64,000 nt of DNA from Jaltomata sinuosa. Lineage: Eukaryota; Streptophyta; Magnoliopsida; Solanales; Solanaceae. The notes under the pieces are model-generated. The model made no database searches, had not been told where the DNA came from, and worked only from the letters and a program-made list of their open reading frames with translations. A program made the position numbers and the translations under genes. Shown here piece after piece: positions 44,976 through 56,523 of this stretch (positions are counted from its first letter, which is position 1; every line of letters starts with the position of its first letter). The DNA lies in contig QJPP01003155.1 of NCBI GenBank assembly GCA_003996215.1, positions 124,001-188,000 on the forward strand, given 5' to 3'.

Positions 44976-46520
44976 ATGGTTCGTACGAGGTCATCAGCGT
45001 CAGGTAGGGACGAGCCTCCGACTGCAGCACCCATGACACTAGCTAGGGGCTGGGGGGTTGTAGAGGTAGGGGTCGAGGACGTCCTTGAGCAGCGGCCCCT
45101 GCTAGAGCTGCTAGAGATGGGATAGAGCCCGAGCATGAGTATGAGCCACAATTAGTTCCTGAGCAGCAACATATGGGCCAGGGGGCAGCCTAGGTACCAC
45201 CATCTCTAGTACTAGCTCCAGCACCTGCTCCTGTGCTAGCTTCAGCCCCAGCTCATTCTTCAGATATTTAGGGTTTACTATTATAGCTTTTGGGTATGAT
45301 CGGAGAGCGTCCTTCTGATATAGCACAGACATTCACTCAGGGGGCAGCGCTAGGTGCACCGAGTTCAAGAGTGCAGCCTGATACTGCAGATCCCTATGCC
45401 GAGGTTATTTTGTTCCCATCAGTTGCACAACCTCTTACTCCTCGCCCAACTATGACAGAGACAGAGCAGAAGGCGTTAGGTATGTTTTTTAGACTGACAC
45501 CTCCGAGGTTTGTTGGTACTTCTGGACAGGACCCACATGACTTTATTACTACATGTGAGGAGATGGTGTACCATTTGCATTTACTGGAGACTCATGGTGT
45601 TGGATACACTACATATCAGCTGGAGGTCCTAACTAAGTTGCGGTGGAGGGCCCAGGTTGCTTGCAGGCCATTTTCGTCACCTCTGTTTACCTGGTATGAG
45701 TTTTTTGAGGCCTTCATTGCCAAGTTTCTTCCACAGAGCGACAGAGAGCATCATAGGGAGCAGTTTACTAAACTTTTGGAGCAGTTTACTAAACTTTTGC
45801 AGGGTTCTATAACCATATCCGAGTATGAGACTCATTTCCATTAGCTTGCTCCATTTGGGGCCATGATTATGCCCACCGATCCTGTCAGAGTTCGTAGGTT
45901 TGTTTGGGCATTATGGTCAGAGTTTAGAGAGACAATTGAGATATTGGTTGCTAGTGGTCGATCATTTTAGGCTATTGCAGACTATGCCCATACTATAAAG
46001 GATTTGCATCGCTATGACTCTAGGCCAGATATTAGAGGCCTCCACACCAGAGTAGCTACAATGGTTCTTATCAAGGTGGTAAAGGTTCAGGCTAGTAGGG
46101 CTGAGGTTATCAGCCGTAGCAGCACCGGGGGCAGTCTAGTCGACCGGTTCAGGCTTCACTTTAGTATTCTGGCAGATCTTAGTTTGAGAAGGGTTAGGGT
46201 AGCCAGCAGGACTACAGTGGTCTATCATCGAGGGGTGTAGCTTCTGCGGCATTGGGAAGTGGTGGCCACACAGGTTCTGCTAGTTCATCTGGCCAGTCTA
46301 GGCCGCAAGGGCTTTGTAATGATTGTGATGTTATCAGTCACTATGTTAGAGATTGCCCCCAGCGGGGTACAGTTCAACCTGTCACTCAGCCGGCTCAGCC
46401 TATCCGTTTAGTTCAACCACCAGCTCGAGGAGGTGGTAGTCAGGGTAGAGGTGGTGGCCTATAGGGCAGGACATGTAGTAGAGATGGTGGTCGGTCAGGT
46501 GGTGATCGTCGTCAGTTCTA
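44976..46520 (+). pseudogene. Gag of element B
   Basis: ATG at 44976 starts MVRTRSSASGRDEPPTAAP, then shifts in a GGG-rich stretch near 45050. The open part 45290-45844 has MFFRLTPPRFVGTSGQDPHD and YEFFEAFIAKFLPQSDREHH. The knuckle is CNDCDVISHYVRDCPQRG (about 46316-46366), a complete CxxC-x4-H-x4-C. Between them are stops at 45842, 45968 and 46240. EQFTKLL appears twice in tandem (45760-45800), a small duplication. Confidence 0.82.
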
Positions 46521-46521
46521 T

Positions 46522-47115
46522 ATGGTCTCTGGGAGACCGAAGGTAGAGGCCTCGGATGCTGTGATCACAGGTACAATTTCTATTTGTCGTCGCCCAGCTT
46601 TTGCATTATTTGATCCTGGATCCACTTGTTTGTATGTATATGCCTACTTTATGCCTTGTTTGGGGTTGGCTAGTGAGCCGTTATTTGTGCCTGTATTTGT
46701 TTCGACCCCTGTAGGAGATTCTTTAGTAGTGGATAAGATTGTGAGATCTTGTATGATATCTGTAGGTGATTTGGAGACATGGGGTGATATGCTGATTCTA
46801 GATATGGTAGATTTTGATGTGATTCTGGGCATGCACTAGTTATCACCTCACCATGGGGTTTTGGATTGCTATGCCAAGACCATTTCCATAGTCGTGCCCA
46901 CTGTATACCCGGTTGTGTGGCAGAGTTCTATTAGCCATGCACCCTCTGGGATTATCTCTTGTCTTTTGGCTAGGAAGTTGATTTCTCGTGGGTGTTTTGC
47001 TTATCTAGCATATGTACGAGAAGCTAGTGCTATCCCTTCTTCCCCTGAGTCAGTTCATGTGGTAAGAGACTTCCTAGATGTGTTACCTACCGACCTTCCT
47101 GGCCTTCCACATTAG
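46522..47115 (+). pseudogene. Retropepsin and linker of element B
   Basis: AFALFDPGSTCLYVYAYF (DPGS active site near 46612) and MVDFDVILGMH, then a stop replacing the usual DW at 46837. The linker LARKLISRGCFAYLAYVREA leads to VVRDFLDVLPTDLPGLP and a stop at 47113. Confidence 0.83.
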
Positions 47116-47763
47116 AGAGATATTGATTTTGCTATTGAGTTAGAGTCGGGCACCAGGCCCATTTCTATTTCTCCTTACCGTTTAGCTCCAACTGATTTGA
47201 GGGAGCTTAAGGAGCAGCTCCAGGACTTGTTAACTAAGGGTTTTATTAGGCCAAGTGTGTCTCCTTGGGGTGATCCTGTTCTGTTTGTTAAGAAGAAGGA
47301 TGGGTCGATGCGGATATGTATTGATTATCGGCAGCTGAATAGGGTTACTATGAGAAATGGGTATCTGATGCCGCGTATCAATGATTTGTTTGATCAGCTT
47401 TAGGTTTTAGCCGTGTTTTCGAAGATAGGTTTGAGGTCAGGCTACCACCAATTTAGGATTAGGGCGGAGGACATCCCTAAGACAATATTTTGGACATGTT
47501 ATGGCCACTATAAGTTCCTAGTGATGTCTTTTGGGTTGACTAATGCCCCCGCAACTTTTACAGATCTGATGCACAGGGTGCTTAGCCCATATTTGGACTC
47601 ATTTGTGATAGTTTTCATATACGACTTCTTGATATACTCTCAGAGTAGGGATGAGCTTGAGCAACATTTGAGGATTATACTCTAGACTTTGAGAGACCAT
47701 TGGCTTTATGCCAAGTTCTCAAAGTGCTAGTTTTGGCTTGATTCAGTTGCATTCTTAGGACAC
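47116..47763 (+). pseudogene. Reverse transcriptase of element B
   Basis: MRELKEQLQDLLTKGFIRPS, VKKKDGSMRICIDYRQLNRV, then a stop (47401-47403). FSKIGLRSGYHQFRIRAEDI has the palm Asp of KIDLRSG changed to Gly. The catalytic box VFIYDFLIYSQSRDE has the first Asp of the DD pair changed to Tyr. Both catalytic changes and stops at 47683 and 47728 make it inactive. Confidence 0.88.
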
Positions 47764-48435
47764 GTGGTGTCTAAGGATGGGATTAGAGTTGACCCGGGTA
47801 AGGTTTTAGCTGTTCGTGATTGGCCTAGACCTACTACTCCCATTGAGGTTCGCAGCTTTGTTAGGTCAGTAGAGTACTACAAATGGTTCGTCGAGGGATT
47901 TTCTTCCATAGCAGCACCCTTGACTATACTGACTAGGAAGGATATCCATTTTCAGTGGTCGGATCTGTGCGAGGATAGTTTTCAGAGGCTTAAGGCCTTG
48001 TTGACTTCAGCTCCTGTGTTGACTTTGCTGGTTGAGGGTCAGAGTTTTTTGGTATATTGTGATGCTTTTGGGGTTGGTCTTGGTTGTGTGCTAATGCAGC
48101 AGGGTCATGTGATAGTATATGCATTGAGGCAACTTAAAGTTCACGAGCGCAAATACCCCACTCATAACTTAGAGTTTGCGGTAATAATCTTCGCGCTCAA
48201 GATCTGGAGGCACTACTTTTTTGGAGTTCATTGTGAGATATTCACCGATCATCATAGTCTTCAGTACATTACGAGTCAGCGAGATCTGGACTCGAGGCAG
48301 CGGAGATGGATTGACCTACTGAAGGACTATGATTTCACTATTCTTTATCATCCAGGCAAGGCAAACATGGTAGCGGATGCCTTGAGTCGGAAGACGGTGA
48401 ATATGGGTAGCCTAGCTTCACTTTCAGTTTCTTAG
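47764..48435 (+). pseudogene. RT thumb and RNase H of element B
   Basis: A 223-codon open piece: VEGFSSIAAPLTILTRKDIH, then the RNase H motifs FLVYCDAFGVGLGCVLMQQG, KYPTHNLEFAVIIFALKIWR and FTDHHSLQYI, then YHPGKANMVADALSRKTVNM, ending at a stop (48433-48435). The HDLEL motif reads HNLEF, so an acidic residue is lost. It is followed without spacing by the integrase region. Confidence 0.86.
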
Positions 48436-50011
48436 TGGCTGTTGGCCTTAGACATCTAGTCCTTGGCTAACCGTTTGTTAGGCTTGACCTGTCAGATCCC
48501 AGCAGAGTTCTTGCTAGTGTTGAGGTTTAGTCTACCTTGGTTGATTAGATTGAGAGCCGTCAGTTTGAGGATCAACGATTGTGTGACCTTTGGGATCAGG
48601 CTGTTAGGGGTGAGGCCAACTGGGCTACTCTAGATTCAGATGGGGTTCTAAGGTTTGAGAGTCAACTTTGTGTTCCGAGGGTTAGAGATTTGATTCAGTT
48701 GATACTCCATGAGGACATTGTTCTAGATATTCTATCCATCCTAGTGTAGCCAAGATGTTCAGAAACTTGAGATAGCTTTACTGGTGGAGCAGTATGAAAT
48801 GGGACATAGCGGAGTTTGTATCTCAGTGCTCGAACTGTCAGCAGGTGAAGTTTGAGCATATCAGACCTGGTGGTTTGATGCAGTGACTTCCTATTCCTGA
48901 GTGGAAGTGGGAATGGATTACCATGGATTTCATAGTTGGTTTGTCTCATAAGTCTAGGGGTTTTGACTCTATTTGGGTGATTGTGGACCGGCTGACTAAG
49001 TCTGCACATTTCTTGCCGATTTAGACTTCCTATGGTGCAGAGAGGTTATATTAAATTTCCATTCGTGAGGTTGTTTGGTTGCTTGGGGTCCCAACTTCTA
49101 TCATTTTAGACCGCGACACTCAGTTCACATCTCAGTTCTGGAGAGCTGTTCAGAGAGATTAGGGTACAAAAGTTCATCTTAGTACTGCATTCCACCCTCA
49201 GACAGATGGCCAGTCCGAGAGGACTATTCAGGTCCTGGAGGACATGCTTTGGGCCTGTGTTCTTGACTTTGGAGGTTTGTGGGATTAGTTTGTGGCTTTG
49301 GCCGAGTTTGCTTATAATAATAGCTTCCATTCGAGCATCAACATGGCACCTTTTGAGGCATTGCATGATAGGCATTGCAGATCACCGGTTGGTTGGTTCG
49401 ATGGGTTAGAGTCTAGACCACATAGTACAGATTTACTTTGGGATTCCTTAGATCGAGTCTGAGTGATTCAGGATAGACTTTGAGCAGCTCAGAGCAGGCA
49501 GAAGAGCTACGCTGATAATAGACTTCGTGCCTTGGAATTCAGTTTTGGTGATTTGGTATTCCTCCGTGTGTTGCCCATGAAAGGCATGATAATATTTGGT
49601 CAGCGGGGCATGCTTAGCCCTAGGTATGTTAGGCCATTTGAGATTCTTCTGAGGATTGGTAGTGTTGCCTATCAGTTAGCTTTGCCTCTGATGTTTTCAG
49701 CCATGCATCCGGTATTTCATGTTTTAATGTTGAGATGGTATGTTCCAGATGAATCTCATGTGTTGCAGTGGGATTCAGTTCAGTTGGATGAGAGGTTGGC
49801 TTTTGTTGAGGAGCCGGTTGCTATTGTGGCGAGAGATGTCAGAAGGTTGAGCTCTAGGGAGATCTTGGTTGTGAAAGTTTAGTGGAGGCACCGCCCGGTC
49901 GAGGAGGCTACCTGGCAGACCGAGAGAGATATGCGGGCCCAATATCTGCAACTGTTCGAGCCTTCAGGTACTCCTTTTCTCTTGACTTTCGAGGATGAAA
50001 ATCCTTTTTAA
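48436..50011 (+). pseudogene. Integrase and chromodomain of element B
   Basis: Coding traces through the whole domain despite stops: the zinc-finger end (CSNCQQVKFEH-like, 48828-48855); the core with catalytic Asp in MDFIVGL (codon 48926-48928), Asp in ILDRDTQFTSQFW (49109-49111) and Glu in TDGQSERTIQVLEDML (49217-49219), a D-D-35-E layout; and the open C-terminus 49532-49882 (MKGMIIFGQRGMLSPRYV, then MHPVFHVLML, then AIVARDVRRLSSREILVVKV). The tail RHRPVEEATWQTERDM is a chromodomain end, and the frame stops at 50009-50011. In-frame stops at 49021, 49054, 49159, 49287 and 49880 show it is dead. Confidence 0.86.
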
Positions 50012-50021
50012 TAGTGGATGA
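50008..50021 (+). other. Degenerate polypurine tract of element B
   Basis: TTTAATAGTGGATG-A immediately precedes TGTAATGACCC; element D has TTAGTAGTGGATAT at the same place, so AGTGGAT is the conserved core. Confidence 0.55.
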
Positions 50022-50649
50022 TGTAATGACCCTTTCAGTTATTTTTGCATTTACACCTTCTTTATACTATTAGAGAATTCTTGTAGTGGCCCGAAGTCAT
50101 TTATGGCTTGCTGGGACTGGTGGTTTGATGCTCTGGCTGTTCCTTTGGTCGTCATAGCCATTTCCCTATTTTTAGAGCTTAAACTTAGGAAATCATTGAC
50201 TTCGGTCAACATTCTTGGTAAACGCACTAGGATTTGAATTTAGAATTTTCCGTTAGCTCCGGAGCCTGGATTTTTGTCTAGATGGACCCTTGATCGGGTT
50301 CTGGAGCTTTTAGTTTAGTTTTGTCATGGTTTTTGTGTTTCTATTCAAATTGAACTTGAAAATTTGACTTTGGTAAATATTCGGAGAAGACGGCCTTGGA
50401 TGGAAATTTTGACCACGCTGTTAGCTCTGGAATGTTGACTTTAGGCTAAGGGGACCTTTGGTTCGGGTCCCGAGGCTTTCAGATCCATTTTGGGCCACGG
50501 GGTTCCATTTTGAAAAGTTTTGCCTAAGTTGTTTCTTGGGTGTGGGGCCCACTTTTTGTGCTATCGACCTCCGTTGGGATTTTAATCGATTCTATTGAGT
50601 CAGAAATGCCATTTTTAGTCGAATAGCTCTGCTCATTTGCATACGCGGG
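50022..50649 (+). repeat. 3' LTR of element B, first part
   Basis: TGTAATGACCC... to CATACGCGGG, 628 bp, cut by element D. It aligns with the first 630 bp of 34661-38334. Confidence 0.88.
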
Positions 50650-51384
50650 TGTCACGACCCGAAACCGGGCCATGATGGCGGCTACATAACCCTAGTAGAC
50701 AAGCCGAAACCCAACGATTGCGGAAGACAGTAATAATAATTAAACTAAGGAAATGCGGAAGATATAATGAAAAGACAGGGCCAAGAGCATATATACGTAC
50801 AACGTACAAAATATACAAAAGATGACCCTAAAGTGACCGAATAGACAAAACAACACGAGAACCGACCCGGACCTGGTGTCACTAGTACAAGAGCGACTAA
50901 GCAAGGAGTAGCTATACAACAGATTCTGTCTATCTAAAATACAAAAATATAGACAGAATATACAAGACGGAATGCATGTAAAGTCTCCAAAAAGCGCCGA
51001 AAGCTCACCGCGATACGAACAGCAACGGGCCTCGAACGACAGGAAGATCAATGAGGGTGACTGGTAGTAGGTGCTGCATCAAAAAAAGATGCAGAGTGTA
51101 GTATGAGTACCAAGACAACGGATACTCAGTAGGCATCATAGGCCGACCTAGCGCAGAAAGATAATATATAAATAATAAGATACAGGAAAGCAGTTAAAAT
51201 GTAGGGATCCACCTAAATCTAGTTATAAAGCTGAAAATCAAAACAACCAAAGCTACAAAAGGTGAAGTAATAACAAGACCATCTCAAATGTGCCAGCAAA
51301 ACAAATGCACCCAAATCTAATGCAATGTGATGAAACAATGATGTAATGTATGAATGTATAAAAGTCAAACCCAGTATCTACTAC

Positions 51385-51570
51385 TCGGGCACCCGGGATG
51401 GAACATCGAGCTTATCAAATGAGTGCAGGAAGAAAAAGACCCAAAATAGAGCATTGGAGCACCCGAAATTTAACCTCGAACTCATCAACGTATGCATAAA
51501 AAGAAAAACCCGAGATAACACATCGGGAGCTCGGCATATAGCCTCGGACTCATCAACATATGCATAAAAA
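51385..51570. repeat. About 70-90-bp tandem repeats in the element D LTR
   Basis: Three units, each with (A/T)CTCGGACTCATCAACATATG-CATAAAA-type sequence and a GGGCACCCGGG-like start; the same array occurs at 60301-60500 in the other LTR. Confidence 0.65.
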
Positions 51571-52657
51571 GTAGTATTTTTCCCTTTTCCTCCCAAAATC
51601 AGTAGTAATGTTCAATATAATTCAATTCAAATCCCAAGTACACCGCAACTGTAGTAAACTTCATTTTTAAATTCAAAAACCTTTGAAAATGCTTTCCTTC
51701 TATATCCATGATGTGTGATGCAATATGAACATAAAATAACCAATCAGGGAAGAAATCATTCACAACAAAGCAAAAACAGGGCAAAAATACCCTCCAAACC
51801 AAGAGAACTGACTTGGATCTCTGTTCAAATCCAAGCTATGGCCTCGGGCCCATAATTACACACAATAGGAGAACAAGCGAATAAAACAGGGAAAAATAAC
51901 GCAAAAATTCACCAATATTCTCTACTATACCTCTAAAACCTCCTAAAAGCAACCTAGGGATTCTAAGCTAGCCACAACAATACTACAAGCTCCTAGGCTA
52001 AGGATAACATGAAAATTCTACACTACAATCTGAAATGGCCAATTATAAATGGTAAACAGGATTTAAGCCTAAACCTATCATAAATCCAACCTAACGTTCC
52101 AGTATCAAATAAATATATAAATCTAACTACACTCAGCCTAGGAAGTAAACCGTAACCTACCTCGGGGCCAAATTGCAAGCACGAACCGTTACTCGTGTGC
52201 CTTCCCCTTCCGAACAGCCTCAGAAAGCTGTCACGCTATCAAGAACATAATCTAGGTGTCAAGACGAGAAGAACAACACCCATATTGCTATACGAAAAAT
52301 AGGGTAAAAAATCGGGACGAAAAAATGACCCTCGAGGCCCGTGCAACAAAACAAAAAACAAACTTCTCAATTATGACCGCAACGGGTTAGGGAACGCATG
52401 CCCAAAAGGTGGGCACGAACGTGACTCATTTCTGGGCCCAAAATAGCCCCGAAGTCCATTAGTTCAAAAAGAGTTAATCAAGAAAACTAACGGGAAAACA
52501 ACGGGATTAACAAAGATTAACAACGTAAAAGAGGAGAGGGGGTGAAGAAGGAACTTACCAGATGAAGAGAGATGAAAGGGAGGGGCTGGAACGGGAGCTC
52601 TATGATCAACAATGGAGGGAGTAAGAGTTCTTTGGAGGAGAGAATGAAGTTGGCAGC

Positions 52658-52880
52658 TTAAATAGCTGTCAGGGGTCCTTTATCGCGATTGCGACAGGAC
52701 CCCCGCGTTCGTGAGGAATAGCGGGCCAGACCATCACTTTTGCGATAGGCCATCCACGCGGTTGCGTAGAACAGGCCCCTACCTACTTCATCGCAAACGC
52801 GAGGAGAAGCCTTTGCGATTGCGATGGTCAAGTAACTAAACCATTGCAAACGCGATGGAAGCCTCGCGATCGCGAAGACC
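52658..52880 (-). promoter_or_regulatory. Palindrome block and TATA box, element D LTR
   Basis: Variants of TCGCGATCGCGA, including a perfect 12-bp palindrome at 52864-52875, end about 11 bp before a minus-strand CTATTTAAG TATA box (52658-52665). The pair recurs in the other LTR (61578-61810). Confidence 0.58.
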
Positions 52881-53330
52881 AAAAAGGTCTGCAACTTTAG
52901 TGCAGCAACCAGTAATTACACCAAGGCCAAAAAAAATCTGATGGACCCTCTAGATTCATTTGGAACCCCACGAACACAAACTAACCATGCTACCCTACCC
53001 AAAACGGCATTCCAAACTCAATGGAATCGACAAAACTCCCAACGAAGATTGTTTTAATGAAAAGTGGGCTCCACGCCCAAAACCAACTTGTAACTCAAAA
53101 CCCAAAACACAAGTCCAAAAGCCCCAGGACCAAACAAAAGGTCCCCCTAGACCAATGTCGACATTTTGGAGCTAACAACACTGATAGATTTCCATCCGAG
53201 GCCGTCTTCTCCGAATGTTGATCGAAGTCAACCCTACCAGCCAAATTGGCTTAAAAACACAGAAAATAACACAAAATCCAACCAAAAGTGTTCAGACCCA
53301 GACAAATGGTCCCACTAGATCAAAATCCTC

Positions 53331-54255
53331 GTTCAGTCCTTTGCCTTACTTCTCGGCCATGTCGCCAAAATGCTGATTTCCCCTCTTTTGCAATCTGTTT
53401 CGCACCCACTAGTCCGGCTAGCTAGTGAGCGGTTCTTTCGGGTGGGAAGCAGGTCGGATTCTACGGGCGGGCATCTCCCGCAATGCAAGCAATAGCGTAC
53501 CTCGTATTTTTCCCTCTGCCTCAGGGCCATCTTTCGACTAGCCTAGCCTCCTCCGTCCCTCAAGACTAACAAGGGGTAGTACATGAATATTCACCTGTTG
53601 TCTATCAAACGTGGTTCGGGGGACTATATGTGGAGAAATTCAGCATAAATTGATATCGACACCTCAGAATTTGGTAACCTTAACTCCATTAACAATTACT
53701 TATGAATCCTTTTTCGGTTTACCCCATTATCTCAAGTTTTAGAAGACAAATAAAGGGATCAGTGGGCTTTATGATCGGAGAAAGAGAAGGGGCGTGATTG
53801 GTGTGTCACTGGGTCAGTGGGCCGTAGGAAGAGGGGACGACCCGCCGAATTACATCAGAAGTTTTTCAAGGTTACTCTTGGCCGAATCTAACTCCATTTT
53901 CTTATCAGCAGACCAACTCTGTTCAAGAGCAAATTGGCCTTCTTCGTTTTTGGCATTTCTATATTCTGAAATAGTTCGCCAATTCAGTGCTTTCTCATCC
54001 TTATCGTAGGGGACTAGAGCGAGCTACCTTTCCATGAACTTCCTTCTCGCCCTTGATTACAAAGCACCACAACCGGGCCGTGAGCGTGGTGGGAACGAGC
54101 TTCCCAAGAAGCCAGCCCGGGCCGGGGGTTCGTAGGTGCCTTTAAGTCGAGTGTAGCGGGTCAGGGCTTGGCTTGACCCTGTGTTCTCCCGGGGTCCTAC
54201 CTACATGATTGATAGAACCACTACGTGGGGGGGCGGTCAACTTGATGCGGACTGT
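53331..54255. other. Probable NUMT (mitochondrial DNA) replacing part of an LTR
   Basis: Left-LTR homology to the partner LTR stops after AAAATCC (about 53330) and resumes at GAAATTTGATTTTGAGC (about 54258). The partner has only about 25-30 bp here. The insert has a different texture: GC-richer, with CTAGCTAGTGAGCGGTTC, TACGGGCGGGCATCTCCCGC and CGAGCTTCCCAAGAAGCCAG, which read like plant mitochondrial intergenic or intron sequence. No direct repeat flanks it and it is not found elsewhere in the window. No known mitochondrial gene was recognised; the short frames at 53333-53530 and 53794-54009 are unassigned. Plastid or other unique DNA cannot be excluded without a search. Confidence 0.5.
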
Positions 54256-54476
54256 CGAAATTTGATTTTGAGCATGTTAACCAAGAAAGTAGACTGAAGT
54301 CAAGGATTTTCTAAGTTCAAGTTCTAAAATAGGGAAATGGTCATAACAACCAAACTAATATCCCGGGCACCAAATCGTCAGTCTCGGCAACTCATAAATG
54401 ACCTGTAGCCACTGAGGGAAAGCTCGGAATACAAAAAATGAATGGAAAACAGAAAGTAACCTGGAGGGTCATTACA

Positions 54477-54492
54477 ATATCCACTACTAAAA
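54477..54492 (-). other. Polypurine tract of element D
   Basis: Minus-strand TTTTAGTAGTGGATAT abuts the LTR start TGTAATGACC. Confidence 0.65.
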
Positions 54493-54539
54493 GAACTTTC
54501 ATCCGCGAAAGTTATAAAAAAGATAGTACCTGAAGACTC

Positions 54540-55636
54540 GAAAAGACGAGGATAATGGGTCTACATATCGGTCTCGATCTCCTAAGTAGCCTCCTCGATA
54601 GGACAATGCCGCCACTGAACCTTAACTGACAGAATCTCCTTAGACTTCAACTTCCTAACCTGCCTGTCTAAGATAGCAACATGCTCCTCCTCAAAGGCTA
54701 AGGAGTCATCCAACTGAACCGACTCTAACTGAAGCACATGACACTCATTCGGAATATACCGCTGCAGCATAGAGACATGAAACACAGGATGCACACCAGA
54801 AAGAGTAGGAGGCAAGGCTAACTCATAAGCAACCTCTCCAATTTGAAGAAGGATCTTAAATAACCCAATGAACCTCAGACTAAGCTTACCCTTCCTCCCA
54901 AACCTCAACATTCCCTTCATGGGCGATACCCGAAGGAACACACTATCACCCACCATGAACTCTAGATGTCAAACTCTCCGATCAGCATAACTCTTCTACC
55001 TACTCTAGGCAGTGCAAAGTCTCTCCTGAATAACTCGAACTCTATCCTTAGAATCACAAAGCAAGTTGGTCCCCCATGTCCTAACCTCGAAAGCATTAAA
55101 CCGACCCACTGGAGAACTGCACCGCCTACCGTACAAAGCCTCAAACATAGCCATATGAATGCTAGAATAGTAACTGTTATTATATGCAAACTCTGCCAAG
55201 GCTAAACACTGGTCCCACTTACCTCTGAAATCAATAACACAGGCTCGCAATATATCCTACAGAACCTGAATAGTACGCTCTGACTGACTGTCTGTCTGCG
55301 GGTGAAAAATGGTGCTAAGCTCAACTCTAGTACCCAACTCTCTCTGAATAGACCACCAGAAGTGTGAAGTAAACTGAGTACTTCAGTAGAAGATGATAAA
55401 AAATGGCACACTATGCAAATAAACAATCTCCCAAATATAGATCTGGGCCAACCTCTCGGAACTATAGGAATCTGAACCGACAGAAAGTGAGCAAACTTCA
55501 TCAACCTATCCACAATAACCCAAATAGAATCAAATCTAAGGAAATTTCGTGACAAACTGACTACAGACAATTCTCTCCCATTTCCACTCTGAAATGGGTA
55601 GCCTATGAGACAAACCACCGGGACTTTGGTGCTCAA
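54540..55636 (-). pseudogene. Integrase core, C-terminus and chromodomain, element D
   Basis: Core pieces (minus): DSIWVIVDRLMKFAHFLSV (55202-55636), then shifted frames containing the STIFHPQTDSQSERTIQ equivalent near 55290-55320, and ALAEFAYNNSYYSSIHMAMF with ALYGRRCSSPVGRFN (55005-55250). The C-terminus 54582-54956: RFGRKGKLSLRFIGLFKILL, then VHPVFHVSMLQRYI, then AILDRQVRKLKSKEILSVKV and CPIEEAT then a stop. Catalytic residues sit in different frames, so no active enzyme can be made. Confidence 0.85.
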
Positions 55637-55952
55637 ACTTCACTTGCTGACAGTTCAAGCACCTAGATATGAAAGCTGAAATATCCCTCTTCATCCCACA
55701 CCACGAGTAGTGCTGTCTCAAGTCACGATACCTTTTAGCTTCCCCAGGATGAATGGAATATCTAGAACAGTGAGCCTCCTCCAATATCAATCTGACCAAG
55801 TCACCAACTCTAGGAACACAGATGCGACCCTCGATCCTCAGAATGCCCTCTGAATCTAAAGTAGTCTTCCTAGCCTTACCACTCAACACCTTATCATAAA
55901 TGATCCTCAACCTTGCATCATCAAACTGCTGTGCCCAAATCTGCTTCAACAA
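55536..55952 (-). pseudogene. RNase H-integrase linker and HHCC zinc finger, element D
   Basis: An open 138-codon piece: DKVLSGKARKTTLDSEGILR, then EEAHCSRYSIHPGEAKRYRD (two His of the finger) and FISRCLNCQQVKFEHQ (two Cys). It is homologous to element C (38335-38851), which lets the breakpoints of C be placed in pol. Confidence 0.86.
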
Positions 55953-56029
55953 GATAGATCTAGCCTCAACACAAGCAAGAATATACCCGGCTCAAAAATG
56001 TCAAGTCTAACCAATCTGTTAGCCAAAGA

Positions 56030-56523
56030 CTAGATTTCCCAAGCTAACGGTTGCTCCTCAGTCGCTAAGAAAGCCAAGCTACCCATACTTACCACCTTCT
56101 GGCTCAAGGCATCCGCCACCACGTTTACCTTGCTCGGATGATAGAGAATAGAAATGTCATAGTTCTTCAGTAACTCCAACCACCTACGCTGCCTCAAATT
56201 TAGATCCTTCTGGCTGAAAATGTATTGAAGACTACGATGATCAGTAAAGATCTCACAATGCACGCAATAAAGATAATGCCTCCACATCTTCAATGCAAAG
56301 ACTCCCATCCTTTTTGCATCAACACACAACCCAAACCAATACCTGACGCATCACAATACACGGTGAAACCCTGACCCTCAACCAAAAGAGTAAGAATTGG
56401 AGCTGAAGTCAATAAGGCCTTGAGATTCAAAAAGCTCGCCTCACACTCATATGACCACTGGAAGGGAATATTCTTCTGAGTCAATCTAGTCAATGAAGCT
56501 GATATCGAAGAAAATCGCTCCAC
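56030..56523 (-). pseudogene. RNase H of element D with internal deletion
   Basis: 56290-56523: VERFSSISASLTRLTQ-type start, GQGFTVYCDASGIGLGCVLM, QKG, then directly VFALKMWRHYLYCVHCEIFT (56030-56329). About 25-30 residues that normally lie between LMQ(K)G and VFALKIW, including the HDLEL acidic motif, are missing, so the active site is incomplete. It ends HPSKVNVVADALSQKVVSMG. Confidence 0.84.

Larger units (their letters stand above)
50650..54476 (-). repeat. 3' LTR of element D, enlarged by foreign DNA
   Basis: 3,827 bp versus 2,970 bp for its partner; the difference is explained by the organelle-like insert at 53331-54255. A TATA box (CTATTTAA, minus) lies at 52658-52665 and the palindrome block at 52676-52880. 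Confidence 0.88.

Noticed and set aside
53794..54009. 71-codon frame in the organelle-like insert as a mitochondrial gene
   Set aside because: Not recognisable as any mitochondrial protein; kept only as part of the probable NUMT.
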